Assembly: GCA_036744005.1 (NCBI GenBank)
Contig: DAINOJ010000001.1
Location: forward strand, 315,059-379,058
Reading direction: 5' to 3'
DNA from: CALCNS01 sp937897315
GTDB taxonomy: Bacteria; Bacillota; JAAYKD01
Length of the DNA: 64,000 bases
The first letter of the stretch is position 1. Each line of letters starts with the position of its first letter. Below, one piece after another: positions 34,277 through 42,474 of the stretch. The notes below the pieces were generated by a model that saw only the letters and a list, made by a program, of their open reading frames with translations, had not been told where the DNA came from and ran no database searches. The position numbers and the translations under genes are program-made.

Positions 34277-35263
34277 TTACTCCTCTCTGACCTCTCTATG
34301 TGCATAAAAATGACATTGAATCGCATGTTCTTGATTGCGGTAAAACAAGGGCTGTTCTGATTGACAAATGTCCATGCATTTTGGACATCTAGGGTGAAAT
34401 TTGCATCCGCTGGGTAAGTTTGTAGGATCCGGCATGAGACCCTCAATGGGGTTTAATCGTTCTGTAGTAGAATAAATGTTGGGTATAGAGCCAAACAATC
34501 CTTCAGTATAAGGATGATTAAAAGTGCCCTCATAAATATCCTTTGCTGTTCCATATTCAACAATTTCTCCGGCATACATGATTGCCACTTTATCACAGAA
34601 TTCTGCAACAATACCTAAGTCATGAGTAATGAGCAAGATAGAGGTTTGAATCTTATCTTTCAACTCCTGCATCATATCGAGAATTTGTGCTTGGATGGTT
34701 ACATCGAGAGCAGTGGTCGGTTCATCTGCCAAGAGCAAATCGGGCTCACAAGCCAATGCGATAGCAATCACAACTCGCTGCTTCATTCCACCAGAGAACT
34801 GATGTGGATAATCGTTTTTTCGTGAAGCCATAATTCCCACTAACTGCAACATATCTTCTACTCGTTTTTCCACTTGATCTTTCGGTAAATCCATGTGGAG
34901 TTTTATAGCTTCAGCGATTTGCTCTCCAACTGTGAGTACGGGGTTAAGACTGCTCATGGGATCCTGAAAAATCATCGAAATTTGACTACCACGGATTAAT
35001 CGCATATCGGCTTCTGTTGCCTGAATTAAATCATGACCTTGAAAGAGAATCGAGCCTTCGAGAATTCTCCCATTTTGCTTAGGTAAAAGCTTAAGTAAGG
35101 TTAATGCCAGTGTGGTCTTCCCTGCTCCAGTTTCACCAACCAAACCCAAGGTTTCACCTTTTTTCATATTTAGAGAAATATTATTAATGGCATGAACGAT
35201 TTGTCCATCCGCCGAGTAAACGACCTTGAGATTGTGAATCTTCAAAAATTCTCCCGACATCAT
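34277..35263 (-). CDS. Peptide ABC transporter ATPase, DppD/OppD type (system 1)
   Basis: 328 residues. Walker A G-E-T-G-A-G-K-T-T, signature F-S-G-G-M-K-Q-R, Walker B L-L-L-A-D-E-P-T-T-A-L-D, and the C-terminal C-K-F-H-P-R-C-P-K-C-M-D-I-C. The open frame extends 53 codons upstream into the GntR gene, but a GTGGTGA site and the family N-terminus favour M-M-S-G-E-F-L-K; the second Met (35260) is equally possible. It starts 23 bases after the GntR gene, so the regulator and transporter are one transcript. Confidence 0.92.
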   Translation of the reverse strand: MMSGEFLKIHNLKVVYSADGQIVHAINNISLNMKKGETLGLVGETGAGKTTLALTLLKLLPKQNGRILEGSILFQGHDLIQATEADMRLIRGSQISMIFQDPMSSLNPVLTVGEQIAEAIKLHMDLPKDQVEKRVEDMLQLVGIMASRKNDYPHQFSGGMKQRVVIAIALACEPDLLLADEPTTALDVTIQAQILDMMQELKDKIQTSILLITHDLGIVAEFCDKVAIMYAGEIVEYGTAKDIYEGTFNHPYTEGLFGSIPNIYSTTERLNPIEGLMPDPTNLPSGCKFHPRCPKCMDICQSEQPLFYRNQEHAIQCHFYAHREVREE

Positions 35264-35286
35264 ATCACCACGTTTCTGTAAGTATT

Positions 35287-36231
35287 CTATTTCAAAAACT
35301 CCACTAGCATATTCATCGATTGAGCATTGATTCCATCGAGCAATTCTAGAACAGGTATGGTGCTCTGTATACGATCTTTTAGGTAGACCGTAGTTGCAGG
35401 AGAGGAGCAAATAGCCAGCCATTTGTCACCAAAATCTAAATCGCAATTTAAAGCATCATCATAGTGTATGGATAAATCGATGTCACTGCGTATGGAGTAA
35501 ATCAAATTCTGTAAAGCCGAGACTGGATCATGACGTCTGCAAAACAACCCGACTTTTCCCTGAGTAGGGACGTTGTTTAGAGTTTCAATAACAGATTCGC
35601 GGATGTTCTGCACCATTCCACATACCATGGGGGCGTAAACACCTTTGGTATTCCGTAATCGAGAATAATGAAAATATGTGGTGACTATGGCGCTATATTG
35701 CTCTAATTCTTCCGGATTCTTCTTTACAAAATCCTCAAACTCTTTAATCAACATACCAACAATAGGAAACGAAGTTGCTTGTTCGATTTGTTGACCCAGT
35801 CCATCTATGGTCTGCCTATCGGTTTCTACTAAAAGAATGGGTTTATGCTCTAGTGAAGTTAAGTATTCTTGAAAGGTTTGTTCAAAGATATCTCGAACTT
35901 CTTGTGGTGTTAACGCGGATCTCAAGACGTTTTTTACCGCTTTTCGAAACTCGGTGGTGCACTCATCTAGGTTTTCCTCTACAGACAAAACGAAGGTACC
36001 ATGATGTGGCCGTGTCACCAAATATCCATCTTTCTCCAGTTTTTTGTATACACTTCGTACAGTATTGGCACTAATACCTAATAACTCTGCTAGGTTTCGT
36101 ATGGTTGGTAGCCGTTCCTGGCGAGAAATATCTCCCGATGAGATACTCCAGCGAATGTTGTTCTCTAGCTGTTTGATATATGGTTCATTCGATTGAGGGT
36201 TTAATTTCCACTTCACTTGATAGTTAAACAT
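35287..36231 (-). CDS. GntR-family transcriptional regulator of peptide-transport operon 1
   Basis: 314 residues. N-terminal winged helix (about 10-80) with R-L-P-T-I-R-N-L-A-E-L-L-G-I-S-A-N-T-V-R-S-V-Y, followed by a C-terminal effector domain of a kind I cannot assign (about 100-314). It is first in the operon of the ABC transporter and divergent from the M24 peptidase gene. Repeats of ATACCATTGTT stand just after both predicted transcription starts, so it probably represses both units and itself. GGAGG lies seven bases before the ATG. Confidence 0.88.
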   Translation of the reverse strand: MFNYQVKWKLNPQSNEPYIKQLENNIRWSISSGDISRQERLPTIRNLAELLGISANTVRSVYKKLEKDGYLVTRPHHGTFVLSVEENLDECTTEFRKAVKNVLRSALTPQEVRDIFEQTFQEYLTSLEHKPILLVETDRQTIDGLGQQIEQATSFPIVGMLIKEFEDFVKKNPEELEQYSAIVTTYFHYSRLRNTKGVYAPMVCGMVQNIRESVIETLNNVPTQGKVGLFCRRHDPVSALQNLIYSIRSDIDLSIHYDDALNCDLDFGDKWLAICSSPATTVYLKDRIQSTIPVLELLDGINAQSMNMLVEFLK

Positions 36232-36263
36232 TCTCAAACCTCCTGAGTAACATTGTTCTATTC

Positions 36264-36274
36264 ATACCATTGTT
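36264..36274. promoter_or_regulatory. Operator candidate, copy 1 (gntR side)
   Basis: ATACCATTGTT on the plus strand, repeated exactly at 36446-36456. A related half-copy CATTGTTC lies at 36251-36258. The copy overlaps the predicted transcription start (about 36271) of the gntR promoter, the usual place for a repressor site. Confidence 0.6.
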
Positions 36275-36277
36275 TTC

Positions 36278-36306
36278 ATATTAGCATTGCAAAAACGAGA
36301 TGTCAA
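36278..36306 (-). promoter_or_regulatory. Promoter of the gntR-ABC transporter operon
   Basis: Minus strand TTGACA, 17-base spacer, TAATAT. The leader is about 40 bases to the gntR ATG at 36231. Confidence 0.75.
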
Positions 36307-36409
36307 GTATTCCCTATGCCTTAATAAAAATATTTTTGAATGTCGTTTTACCTAAAAAAGAAACAAATTCTTTTAAATAGTACTTTACATTTTACTAGAG
36401 TTGATATAG

Positions 36410-36415
36410 TATAAT
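36410..36415 (+). promoter_or_regulatory. -10 box of the M24 peptidase gene
   Basis: TATAAT on the plus strand in an AT-rich context about 67 bases before the start codon. No good -35 hexamer is seen at 16-18 bases; TTTACA stands 20 bases upstream. Confidence 0.5.
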
Positions 36416-36445
36416 AAGAATATTCGATGACTTTGATTAGTATTG

Positions 36446-36456
36446 ATACCATTGTT
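36446..36456. promoter_or_regulatory. Operator candidate, copy 2 (peptidase side)
   Basis: Exact repeat of ATACCATTGTT, in the same orientation as copy 1, about 24 bases downstream of the predicted start of the peptidase transcript. A repressor bound here would block the transcript. Confidence 0.6.
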
Positions 36457-36482
36457 CACTCAATTACAAAGGAGAGATTCTC

Positions 36483-37667
36483 ATGCGTTACATACCAAAA
36501 TACGCGAAACTTCGTCAATCACTACGCTCTTTAGGAATACAAGGAGCGATTGTCCTCTCGCCGGAGAATTTTTTCTATGTTACCGGCCTTAGCGGGCATC
36601 AACTTACTGTTTCGCGTACGCCGGGATTCTCACTTGCGGTAGTATCTGCTGACGAAACCACCCCTGTGCATATTACAACCATGGATTTTGAGGAACCCAG
36701 TTTTATGATGAATGCGTCAGCGCCTTATGTGATTCAAAAATATCACACTTGGGTAGGTGCTGCTCGAAAGGAAAGCATGTTAGGACAAGAAGTTCAGCAG
36801 CGAGAACCCATGCGATCTTCTTTGCAGGTCCTAGAGCAATTTCTGAACGAAATGGATATAGAAAACAAAGTGATTGGTATCGAGATGGCCTATGTCCCTA
36901 TGTCCTATGCAAAGCAACTGCAAGAACTATTTCCGGAAGTGGAGTGGCGCGACATATCGGGTTTGTTTGTTGAACTGCGCAGTGTCAAAGACGAAGATGA
37001 GATCGCCATATTCCGCACATTATGTAAGGTAGCCGATGATGCGTTTTATGAAGTCAGCCAAATCGCTCGTGCGGGTGTCACGGAACGAGAACTGGTACAA
37101 TGTTTTCGAACGCACGTCATTCAAAGCGGTCTAGCTGCACCGAGCGCGTGGTCCATGTTTTCCGCGGGATCCAATGCAGCTCGTTTGACTTTACCAGGAG
37201 AAAAAGCCGCTTTACCAGGTGAAGTCATAAAGTTCGATGCAGGAGTGAATGCTGAGTTTCAATTTTATACGACCGACACGTCGCGGACATGGGTATTGCC
37301 CGGAGCCAGTAAGGAGTTGCTTGACTTAAAAGACAAACTCTATGAAGCTCAACGAGCGATGATTGCCTTTGCCAAACCGGGAGTCACTTTTGCAGAGCTT
37401 TTCTCTAAGGGCTACAACATTGTACAACAAAAATACCCCAATTACCTGCGAGGGCATTTGGGGCATAGCATCAGTTTGGGACCTGCTACAGCAGAAGATC
37501 CTTATATAAGCATACAGAACCAGAGAAAATTGGTCGCAGGAATGATCCTAGCGATTGAAGTTCCCTGCTACATGACCGATTACAATGGTTTTAATATTGA
37601 AGATATGGTTCTCATCTCCGATACCGGAACAGAAGTTTTAACCCCTAAAACGCCACATTATTTGTAA
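36483..37667 (+). CDS. M24 family metallopeptidase (Xaa-Pro dipeptidase/aminopeptidase type)
   Basis: Two-metal peptidase that cleaves N-terminal residues next to proline. 394 residues: N-terminal creatinase-like domain (about 1-160), C-terminal pita-bread domain. All five metal ligands are visible: D252, D265, H328, E359 and E373. Divergent from the gntR-transporter operon and sharing its operator candidate, so it probably processes peptides brought in by that system. AAAGGAG lies before the ATG. It converges on the hydrogenase gene with only one base between the stops and no hairpin. Confidence 0.9.
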   Translation: MRYIPKYAKLRQSLRSLGIQGAIVLSPENFFYVTGLSGHQLTVSRTPGFSLAVVSADETTPVHITTMDFEEPSFMMNASAPYVIQKYHTWVGAARKESMLGQEVQQREPMRSSLQVLEQFLNEMDIENKVIGIEMAYVPMSYAKQLQELFPEVEWRDISGLFVELRSVKDEDEIAIFRTLCKVADDAFYEVSQIARAGVTERELVQCFRTHVIQSGLAAPSAWSMFSAGSNAARLTLPGEKAALPGEVIKFDAGVNAEFQFYTTDTSRTWVLPGASKELLDLKDKLYEAQRAMIAFAKPGVTFAELFSKGYNIVQQKYPNYLRGHLGHSISLGPATAEDPYISIQNQRKLVAGMILAIEVPCYMTDYNGFNIEDMVLISDTGTEVLTPKTPHYL

Positions 37668-37668
37668 G

Positions 37669-39156
37669 TTACTGAATCTTTTCGTTATCGTATGGGGTCT
37701 TGTATTGGGCTTGAGCTTTGAAGTCGGCAACCGCTTTGCGCACACGAGTCACGGAGGCCAATGTTCCCGGACCAGCAATACATCCACCCGGGCAAGCCAT
37801 ACCTTCCAGTAAATACCCGTTCTTCTTCCCTGCTTTCGCCAACATCATCAACTTCACGCATTCGTGCAGCGTAGAGGCTCCTTCCACCGTGATTTCACGG
37901 GTCGGATCGAGCATCTGCGCTGTTTTTTTCACGGCCTCGGCTACACCACCGGCTATGGCATAACCGCGACCCAATGCCGATGCATCTTGAATGCTTTTCT
38001 CTACTTCAATTTCACTGAGTTCAACATCTTTTGCAACAAACATTCCCATGAGCTCCTCAAATGTTAGGACAAAGTGCACAAAGTCCTTTACATCTTCGCG
38101 GAGAGCTTCCAACTTCTTCGAAATGCAGGGACCAATAAAAGCGATTTTCGCTTGGGGGTCTTTCTCTTTTATATATTTGGCGGTATAGACCATGGGGGAT
38201 GCCGAGTCGGAAATATAGTCATATTGAGCTGGAAACATCTTCTCTACCATAATTGCCCAAGAATTGCAACAACTGGTGCCCATAAATGGAATCTCTTTAG
38301 GTACGCGTTCTAAATACTCTTTGGCTTCGTGCAGAGTCGTTAAATCGGCACCCAAACTCACTTCAATCACATCGGTAAACCCCAATTGCCGAATACCTTC
38401 GAAGATTTGCTCAGGCGTGGCCAAAGGACCAAACTGACCTAAAAACGAGGGAGCGACCATGGCATAAACCCGCTGTGGGCTCTTTAACGCTTTGATCAGC
38501 TGGTAGATCTGCGATTTATCGGAGATGGCTCCGTAGGGGCAATACACAATGCAGCGACCGCACGAAACACATTTATTGTGATCAATCTTGGCACGTCCCA
38601 ATTCGTCGCTACCAATGGCATTCACGCCACATGCTTCGGCACATGGCCTTTCGTATTTCACTATGGCACTATATGGACAAGCATCTTTACAACGCCCACA
38701 CTTAATACACTTTTCCTGATCGATGATTGCCCTAGATTTGCCAATCGTTATGGCATTGACAGGACATACATTGGAACAAGGATGAGCCAAACATTTGCGG
38801 CAATTATCGGTCACCACATAGGCTTTGGTGGGGCATGCTTCACAAGCATGCGTAATCACATTGACTAGAGGTTCAAAAAGCCGTGCCTCATTGACATCGA
38901 CATCAGAAATGCCATCGGATACCATATGATACTCTGAGGGTCGACGCACCTCTAAACCCATGGTCAAACGTAATCGTTCTACCACAATGGCTCGTTCTCG
39001 GAAAATACTGTCGCGATAACGAGCCACCTCTCCGGGAAGAATTTCAAAGGAAGCTCGTTCTAAAGCACTCAAGTCAGTGCCCTCGTAGGCCATTTTCGCA
39101 ATTTTCGCGAACACCTGACGACGTATATTGATTAAATCAACATAGCTTTCTTTCAT
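37669..39156 (-). CDS. Monomeric [FeFe] hydrogenase, ferredoxin-type (group B-like)
   Basis: Reversible H2 production or oxidation. 495 residues. The N-terminal half carries cysteine motifs for [4Fe-4S] clusters at about 119-131, 150-160 and 196-206. The H-cluster domain follows: L1 T-S-C-C-N-S-W (294-300), L2 G-P-C-I-S-K-K-L-E (342-350), L3 E-G-M-A-C-P-G-G-C (451-459). The four cluster cysteines (297, 344, 455, 459) and the proton-relay cysteine (296) are present. Asn replaces the usual Pro of L1. The G-P-C form of L2 points to the group B type, not the classic clostridial HydA. The small ferredoxin-like gene 24 bases upstream is its likely partner. Confidence 0.88.
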   Translation of the reverse strand: MKESYVDLINIRRQVFAKIAKMAYEGTDLSALERASFEILPGEVARYRDSIFRERAIVVERLRLTMGLEVRRPSEYHMVSDGISDVDVNEARLFEPLVNVITHACEACPTKAYVVTDNCRKCLAHPCSNVCPVNAITIGKSRAIIDQEKCIKCGRCKDACPYSAIVKYERPCAEACGVNAIGSDELGRAKIDHNKCVSCGRCIVYCPYGAISDKSQIYQLIKALKSPQRVYAMVAPSFLGQFGPLATPEQIFEGIRQLGFTDVIEVSLGADLTTLHEAKEYLERVPKEIPFMGTSCCNSWAIMVEKMFPAQYDYISDSASPMVYTAKYIKEKDPQAKIAFIGPCISKKLEALREDVKDFVHFVLTFEELMGMFVAKDVELSEIEVEKSIQDASALGRGYAIAGGVAEAVKKTAQMLDPTREITVEGASTLHECVKLMMLAKAGKKNGYLLEGMACPGGCIAGPGTLASVTRVRKAVADFKAQAQYKTPYDNEKIQ

Positions 39157-39180
39157 GGTTTTTCTCCTTTGCGAGTTGCC

Positions 39181-39453
39181 TTAGTTACGCTTCATTTTAC
39201 TAAGAATCTTCTCCATGACCAGTTGACTGCTCGCGCGAAACATGGGTTCGCCATCGATCATCACGATGGGAGCAATGTTATCTTCGGTCACTTTGCATAA
39301 ACCCAAACATTTCACTGCTTCCACTTCAATCGGTTCATCTTTGTAGAATTCATTGTCTCCAAGAATAATATCATCTAAGTTCTCAATTTGGTCCAAAATA
39401 TTCAAGGAACCCAAGAACATACAGTTGGAACCTACACAGACTTTGATTTTCAT
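39181..39453 (-). CDS. Thioredoxin-like [2Fe-2S] ferredoxin (NuoE type)
   Basis: 90 residues. Cysteines C6-V-G-S-N-C11 and C49-L-G-L-C53 are arranged C-x4-C ... C-x3-C as in NuoE/HydC subunits, in a thioredoxin-like fold with V-M-I-D-G-E-P-M-F near the C-terminus. It should carry a [2Fe-2S] cluster and pass electrons to or from the hydrogenase, whose gene starts 24 bases later. The NuoF-like flavin partner that normally goes with such a subunit is not here. Confidence 0.87.
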   Translation of the reverse strand: MKIKVCVGSNCMFLGSLNILDQIENLDDIILGDNEFYKDEPIEVEAVKCLGLCKVTEDNIAPIVMIDGEPMFRASSQLVMEKILSKMKRN

Positions 39454-39486
39454 CTCCGCTCAATCCTTTCTTCTTTCCCAGGAATC

Positions 39487-41220
39487 CTATGAATTCATTT
39501 GTTCTATATGCTTTATCACATAAGACAGAACTATTTTAAGGCGCTCTTCTGCCTGATCGTTGCAGTCTCCAATCACCCCAACATAAATTTTTAACTTGGG
39601 TTCAGTTCCCGAAGGTCGTACGCAAACCCAGGCTTGGTTTTGGAGTATAAGCTTTATCACGTTTTCTTTTGGGAGTAAAATCGGATGGTTTTCGTCCGCT
39701 TCGACTGCAACGCTACGCAAGTAATCTTCAGAACGCCACACAGGAAGCCCGGCTACTTGTTGCGGAGTATTCTTGCGAAGGGTATCCATAATGAGAGCGA
39801 TTTGTTCCATCCCTCTCTTCCCTTTTAAGGTGATGGAATGAGTGGCTTCCAAGTAACAACCGTATTGGTTATATAAGTTCTGTAACACCTCGTATAAACT
39901 TTTCCCTTGTTTCGCATAATAAGCTGCCATTTCGCATACAAGCATGGCAGCGACCACACCATCCTTATCGCGTGCATGAGTGCCGGCTAAATAACCATAG
40001 CTTTCTTCGTAGCCAAACAGGTAGTTATACTCACCTGTTTGCTCAAACTCTTTGATCTTCTCGCCAATATATTTAAAACCGGTGAGTGTCTTCACCGTCG
40101 CCACACCCATCTCTTTGGCAATTCGCGGGCCTAAATCGCCGGTGACAATGGTGGTTATCAACAACCCTTTGTTCGGTAATTTGCCAACTTCCTGCAGAGC
40201 TTGTAAGATGTAGTTCGTTAAGAGTGCACCAGTCTGATTACCGGTGAGCATGGTAAATTGCCCTTCCATGTTCCGAACCATAACTCCCACCCGATCGCAA
40301 TCGGGATCAGTAGCGATGATGAGTTGTGCATGGGTTTGTTCCGCTAATTGTAGGGCAAGAGCAAAGGCCTTTGGGTCCTCCGGGTTGGGAGATGTGACAG
40401 TAGAAAAAAGGGGGTCGGGAAGCTCTTGTTCAGGCACCACATGTATCGTTTTAAAACCTAGTTCCCGCAACACATGACGAACCGGTAGATTACCCGTACC
40501 ATGCAGTGGAGTGTAGACGATGGGATAATTTTCTGCTATGGTTCTAATTTCATTCACACGAATCGATTGTTGTAAAACTGCCGAATAAAATGCGCCATCG
40601 ATTTTCTCGTCCAACCAAATGATGAGCCCTTGGTCTCCGCCTTCACTTAAGCTGCAAACACCCACAGAATCATATCCGGGGACTTTGTCTATGGCTGCCA
40701 TAATCGCCTTGGCTTGTTCGTTGGCAATTTGAGCTCCATCTTCCCAGTACACTTTGTAGCCATTATACTCTGCTGGGTTATGACTGGCAGTAATCATAAT
40801 ACCCGCACAAGCATGGAGATGTCGTACCGAAAAGGATAACTGTGGAACCGGCCGTAAGTTGCGATATAGATACACTTTTATGCCACTGCTGGCTAAAACA
40901 CAAGCGGCTTCTTGCGCAAATTCCGGAGACAAATGCCGGCTATCGAAGGCAATGACTACACCGCGAGAAGCAAAACAGGGTCCTAAGGATAATATGTAAT
41001 TTGCCAAACCCTGCGTGGCTCGACGAACCACATAAATGTTCATACGATTGGTACCCGCACCTAAAACACCACGTAAACCACCGGTACCAAAAGCCAAATC
41101 CTGAAAAAAGCGATCCTCAATCTCTTTGGTGTCATGCTCTATGGCACGCAATTCTGCTTTGGTTTCTTCATCAAAGTATGGGTTTAGCAACCACTCTTTA
41201 TATATATCATACGCTTGCAA
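39487..41220 (-). CDS. pgcA: Phosphoglucomutase / phosphomannomutase (alpha-D-phosphohexomutase)
   Basis: Converts glucose-6-phosphate and glucose-1-phosphate for polysaccharide synthesis. 577 residues, the PgcA length. Phospho-serine loop T-A-S-H-N-P (S146), metal loop D-P-D-C-D-R (about 308), sugar loop G-Y-E-E-S-Y-G-Y (about 400), phosphate-binding R-P-S-G-T-E-P-K-L-K near the end. TTG start, seven bases after AGGAGG. It precedes the ferredoxin gene by 33 bases, probably cotranscribed. Confidence 0.95.
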   Translation of the reverse strand: MQAYDIYKEWLLNPYFDEETKAELRAIEHDTKEIEDRFFQDLAFGTGGLRGVLGAGTNRMNIYVVRRATQGLANYILSLGPCFASRGVVIAFDSRHLSPEFAQEAACVLASSGIKVYLYRNLRPVPQLSFSVRHLHACAGIMITASHNPAEYNGYKVYWEDGAQIANEQAKAIMAAIDKVPGYDSVGVCSLSEGGDQGLIIWLDEKIDGAFYSAVLQQSIRVNEIRTIAENYPIVYTPLHGTGNLPVRHVLRELGFKTIHVVPEQELPDPLFSTVTSPNPEDPKAFALALQLAEQTHAQLIIATDPDCDRVGVMVRNMEGQFTMLTGNQTGALLTNYILQALQEVGKLPNKGLLITTIVTGDLGPRIAKEMGVATVKTLTGFKYIGEKIKEFEQTGEYNYLFGYEESYGYLAGTHARDKDGVVAAMLVCEMAAYYAKQGKSLYEVLQNLYNQYGCYLEATHSITLKGKRGMEQIALIMDTLRKNTPQQVAGLPVWRSEDYLRSVAVEADENHPILLPKENVIKLILQNQAWVCVRPSGTEPKLKIYVGVIGDCNDQAEERLKIVLSYVIKHIEQMNS

Positions 41221-41257
41221 AACAAAACCTCCTGTTCAGAAACGCAATTTCTATGCA

Positions 41258-41312
41258 ATTATAACACTACGACCCCGTACTTGACAAGCACGGGGTCGTA
41301 GGGACATACTCA
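41258..41312. repeat. 55-bp copy at the left edge of the scaffold gap, with 12-bp hairpin
   Basis: Identical to 41413-41467. It contains a perfect stem CTACGACCCCGT / ACGGGGTCGTAG with an 11-base loop, preceded on one side by an AT-rich stretch. The hairpin may be a terminator or a dispersed palindrome; the duplication itself is probably an assembly effect. Confidence 0.9.
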
Positions 41313-41412
41313 NNNNNNNNNNNNNNNNNNNNNNNNNNNNNNNNNNNNNNNNNNNNNNNNNNNNNNNNNNNNNNNNNNNNNNNNNNNNNNNNNNNNNNNN
41401 NNNNNNNNNNNN
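41313..41412. other. Run of exactly 100 Ns, scaffold gap of unknown size
   Basis: One hundred undetermined bases, the conventional length for an unknown gap. The stretch 41221-41562 around it holds no gene apart from the two copies of the 55-bp hairpin sequence. Open frames that cross the Ns are not real. Confidence 0.98.
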
Positions 41413-41467
41413 ATTATAACACTACGACCCCGTACTTGACAAGCACGGGGTCGTAGGGACATACTCA
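41413..41467. repeat. 55-bp copy at the right edge of the scaffold gap
   Basis: Every base equals 41258-41312. Same hairpin. Confidence 0.9.
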
Positions 41468-41562
41468 TCAAAAATGTATCACTTATGGGGCGTCTCGCGT
41501 TTCCACAACAATAACGCTTACCCTTTCTGTACATATGAAGCTCATTTCGTTATAGGATAAGA

Positions 41563-42366
41563 TTACAAAAAACCATAAAGTTCTTGTACTAAAATGGTCC
41601 ACTCATAAAACGATTCACCCAGTGTCTCCGGTAGTGCGCCTACATGTAAGATATGCAGCAATCGTTCTTCGCAACGAACTGGCTTTTGCTGAAAGGTAGA
41701 TAGATCATCCAAAGAACGTTTCCGACTAGGAAAATACACTCGATTTAGCCCAAATAGAGCTAACAAAAAGTGATCCAGCGCCAAGTCCAAGGCAAAATGA
41801 TAGAATAATACATCTTTCCGTGCGACGGCTCGTTCTAAGTCTTCGGTATCTCTTAATTGTTCACTATGAAACTCCAGCATGCGTTGCGCTAGGCTATCCG
41901 GATACACAGCGACGAGCTCCTTCATACCAGATAAAAATCCATTTTTATCGAGAAGTGGCTTCATCTTCTGAAACATCGCACAACGTCCCACCGGATAGTT
42001 ATAGTTCTCTGTTTTCTGCAGGTGGTTCCCATGTAAAATTTCTTGAACATACCTTATTTCCTCTTCCACAACGAAGTACATGATCCATGTCTCCACCCCA
42101 TTGAGACGCATCGAATCGCCGATACCCCAAAAGGGATGTTCGAAGACGGTTAGATGCAACTCACTAACGAAAGAGGTCGGTAGATTTTTGTACCAACTTT
42201 GGCGGAGAGATTCTTCGGGTATGTTGTCACAATAGACAAATACATCAAGATCCCCTTCTCCGGCTTTGGGGAGAGGTTCCTCTCCACTACTAAGACCAAC
42301 GGAGAGGATACGCGGGGAATGCATGAACAAATGGATCAGTGGTTGAAGAAAAATTTCGGTTGTCAT
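41563..42366 (-). CDS. Nucleotidyltransferase-like protein (DUF4037-like)
   Basis: 267 residues, no signal peptide. The N-terminus has V-G-L-S-S-G-E-E followed by G-E-G-D-L-D-V-F-V-Y, which fits the nucleotidyltransferase pattern hG-S ... D-x-D; the rest is helical with conserved-looking F-H-S-E-Q-L and A-R-K-D-V-L-F-Y-H. DUF4037 proteins combine such a domain with a helical C-terminus. The family call is tentative. GGAGG precedes the ATG. Divergent from the RsgI-like gene. Confidence 0.6.
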   Translation of the reverse strand: MTTEIFLQPLIHLFMHSPRILSVGLSSGEEPLPKAGEGDLDVFVYCDNIPEESLRQSWYKNLPTSFVSELHLTVFEHPFWGIGDSMRLNGVETWIMYFVVEEEIRYVQEILHGNHLQKTENYNYPVGRCAMFQKMKPLLDKNGFLSGMKELVAVYPDSLAQRMLEFHSEQLRDTEDLERAVARKDVLFYHFALDLALDHFLLALFGLNRVYFPSRKRSLDDLSTFQQKPVRCEERLLHILHVGALPETLGESFYEWTILVQELYGFL

Positions 42367-42474
42367 AGTGCCTCCAAAAAAAAATATAGTCGACCCCATT
42401 TTTTGAGAAAGAAACTTCGTATATATAGACGAGAGTTCCAAGGAGCTCAGTTCAAAATAAAGGAGGATTTCAAC

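Noticed and set aside
39181..41220. A NuoEF-type bifurcating hydrogenase operon
   Set aside because: Only the NuoE-like subunit and a monomeric hydrogenase are present; the gene upstream is a phosphohexomutase, not NuoF.
41258..41467. A true tandem repeat or CRISPR-like pair at the gap
   Set aside because: Only two copies, both exactly at the contig edges and of k-mer length; an assembly overlap explains them better.
41310..41534. Open frame crossing the run of Ns
   Set aside because: It consists mainly of undetermined residues and the scaffold gap; not a gene.
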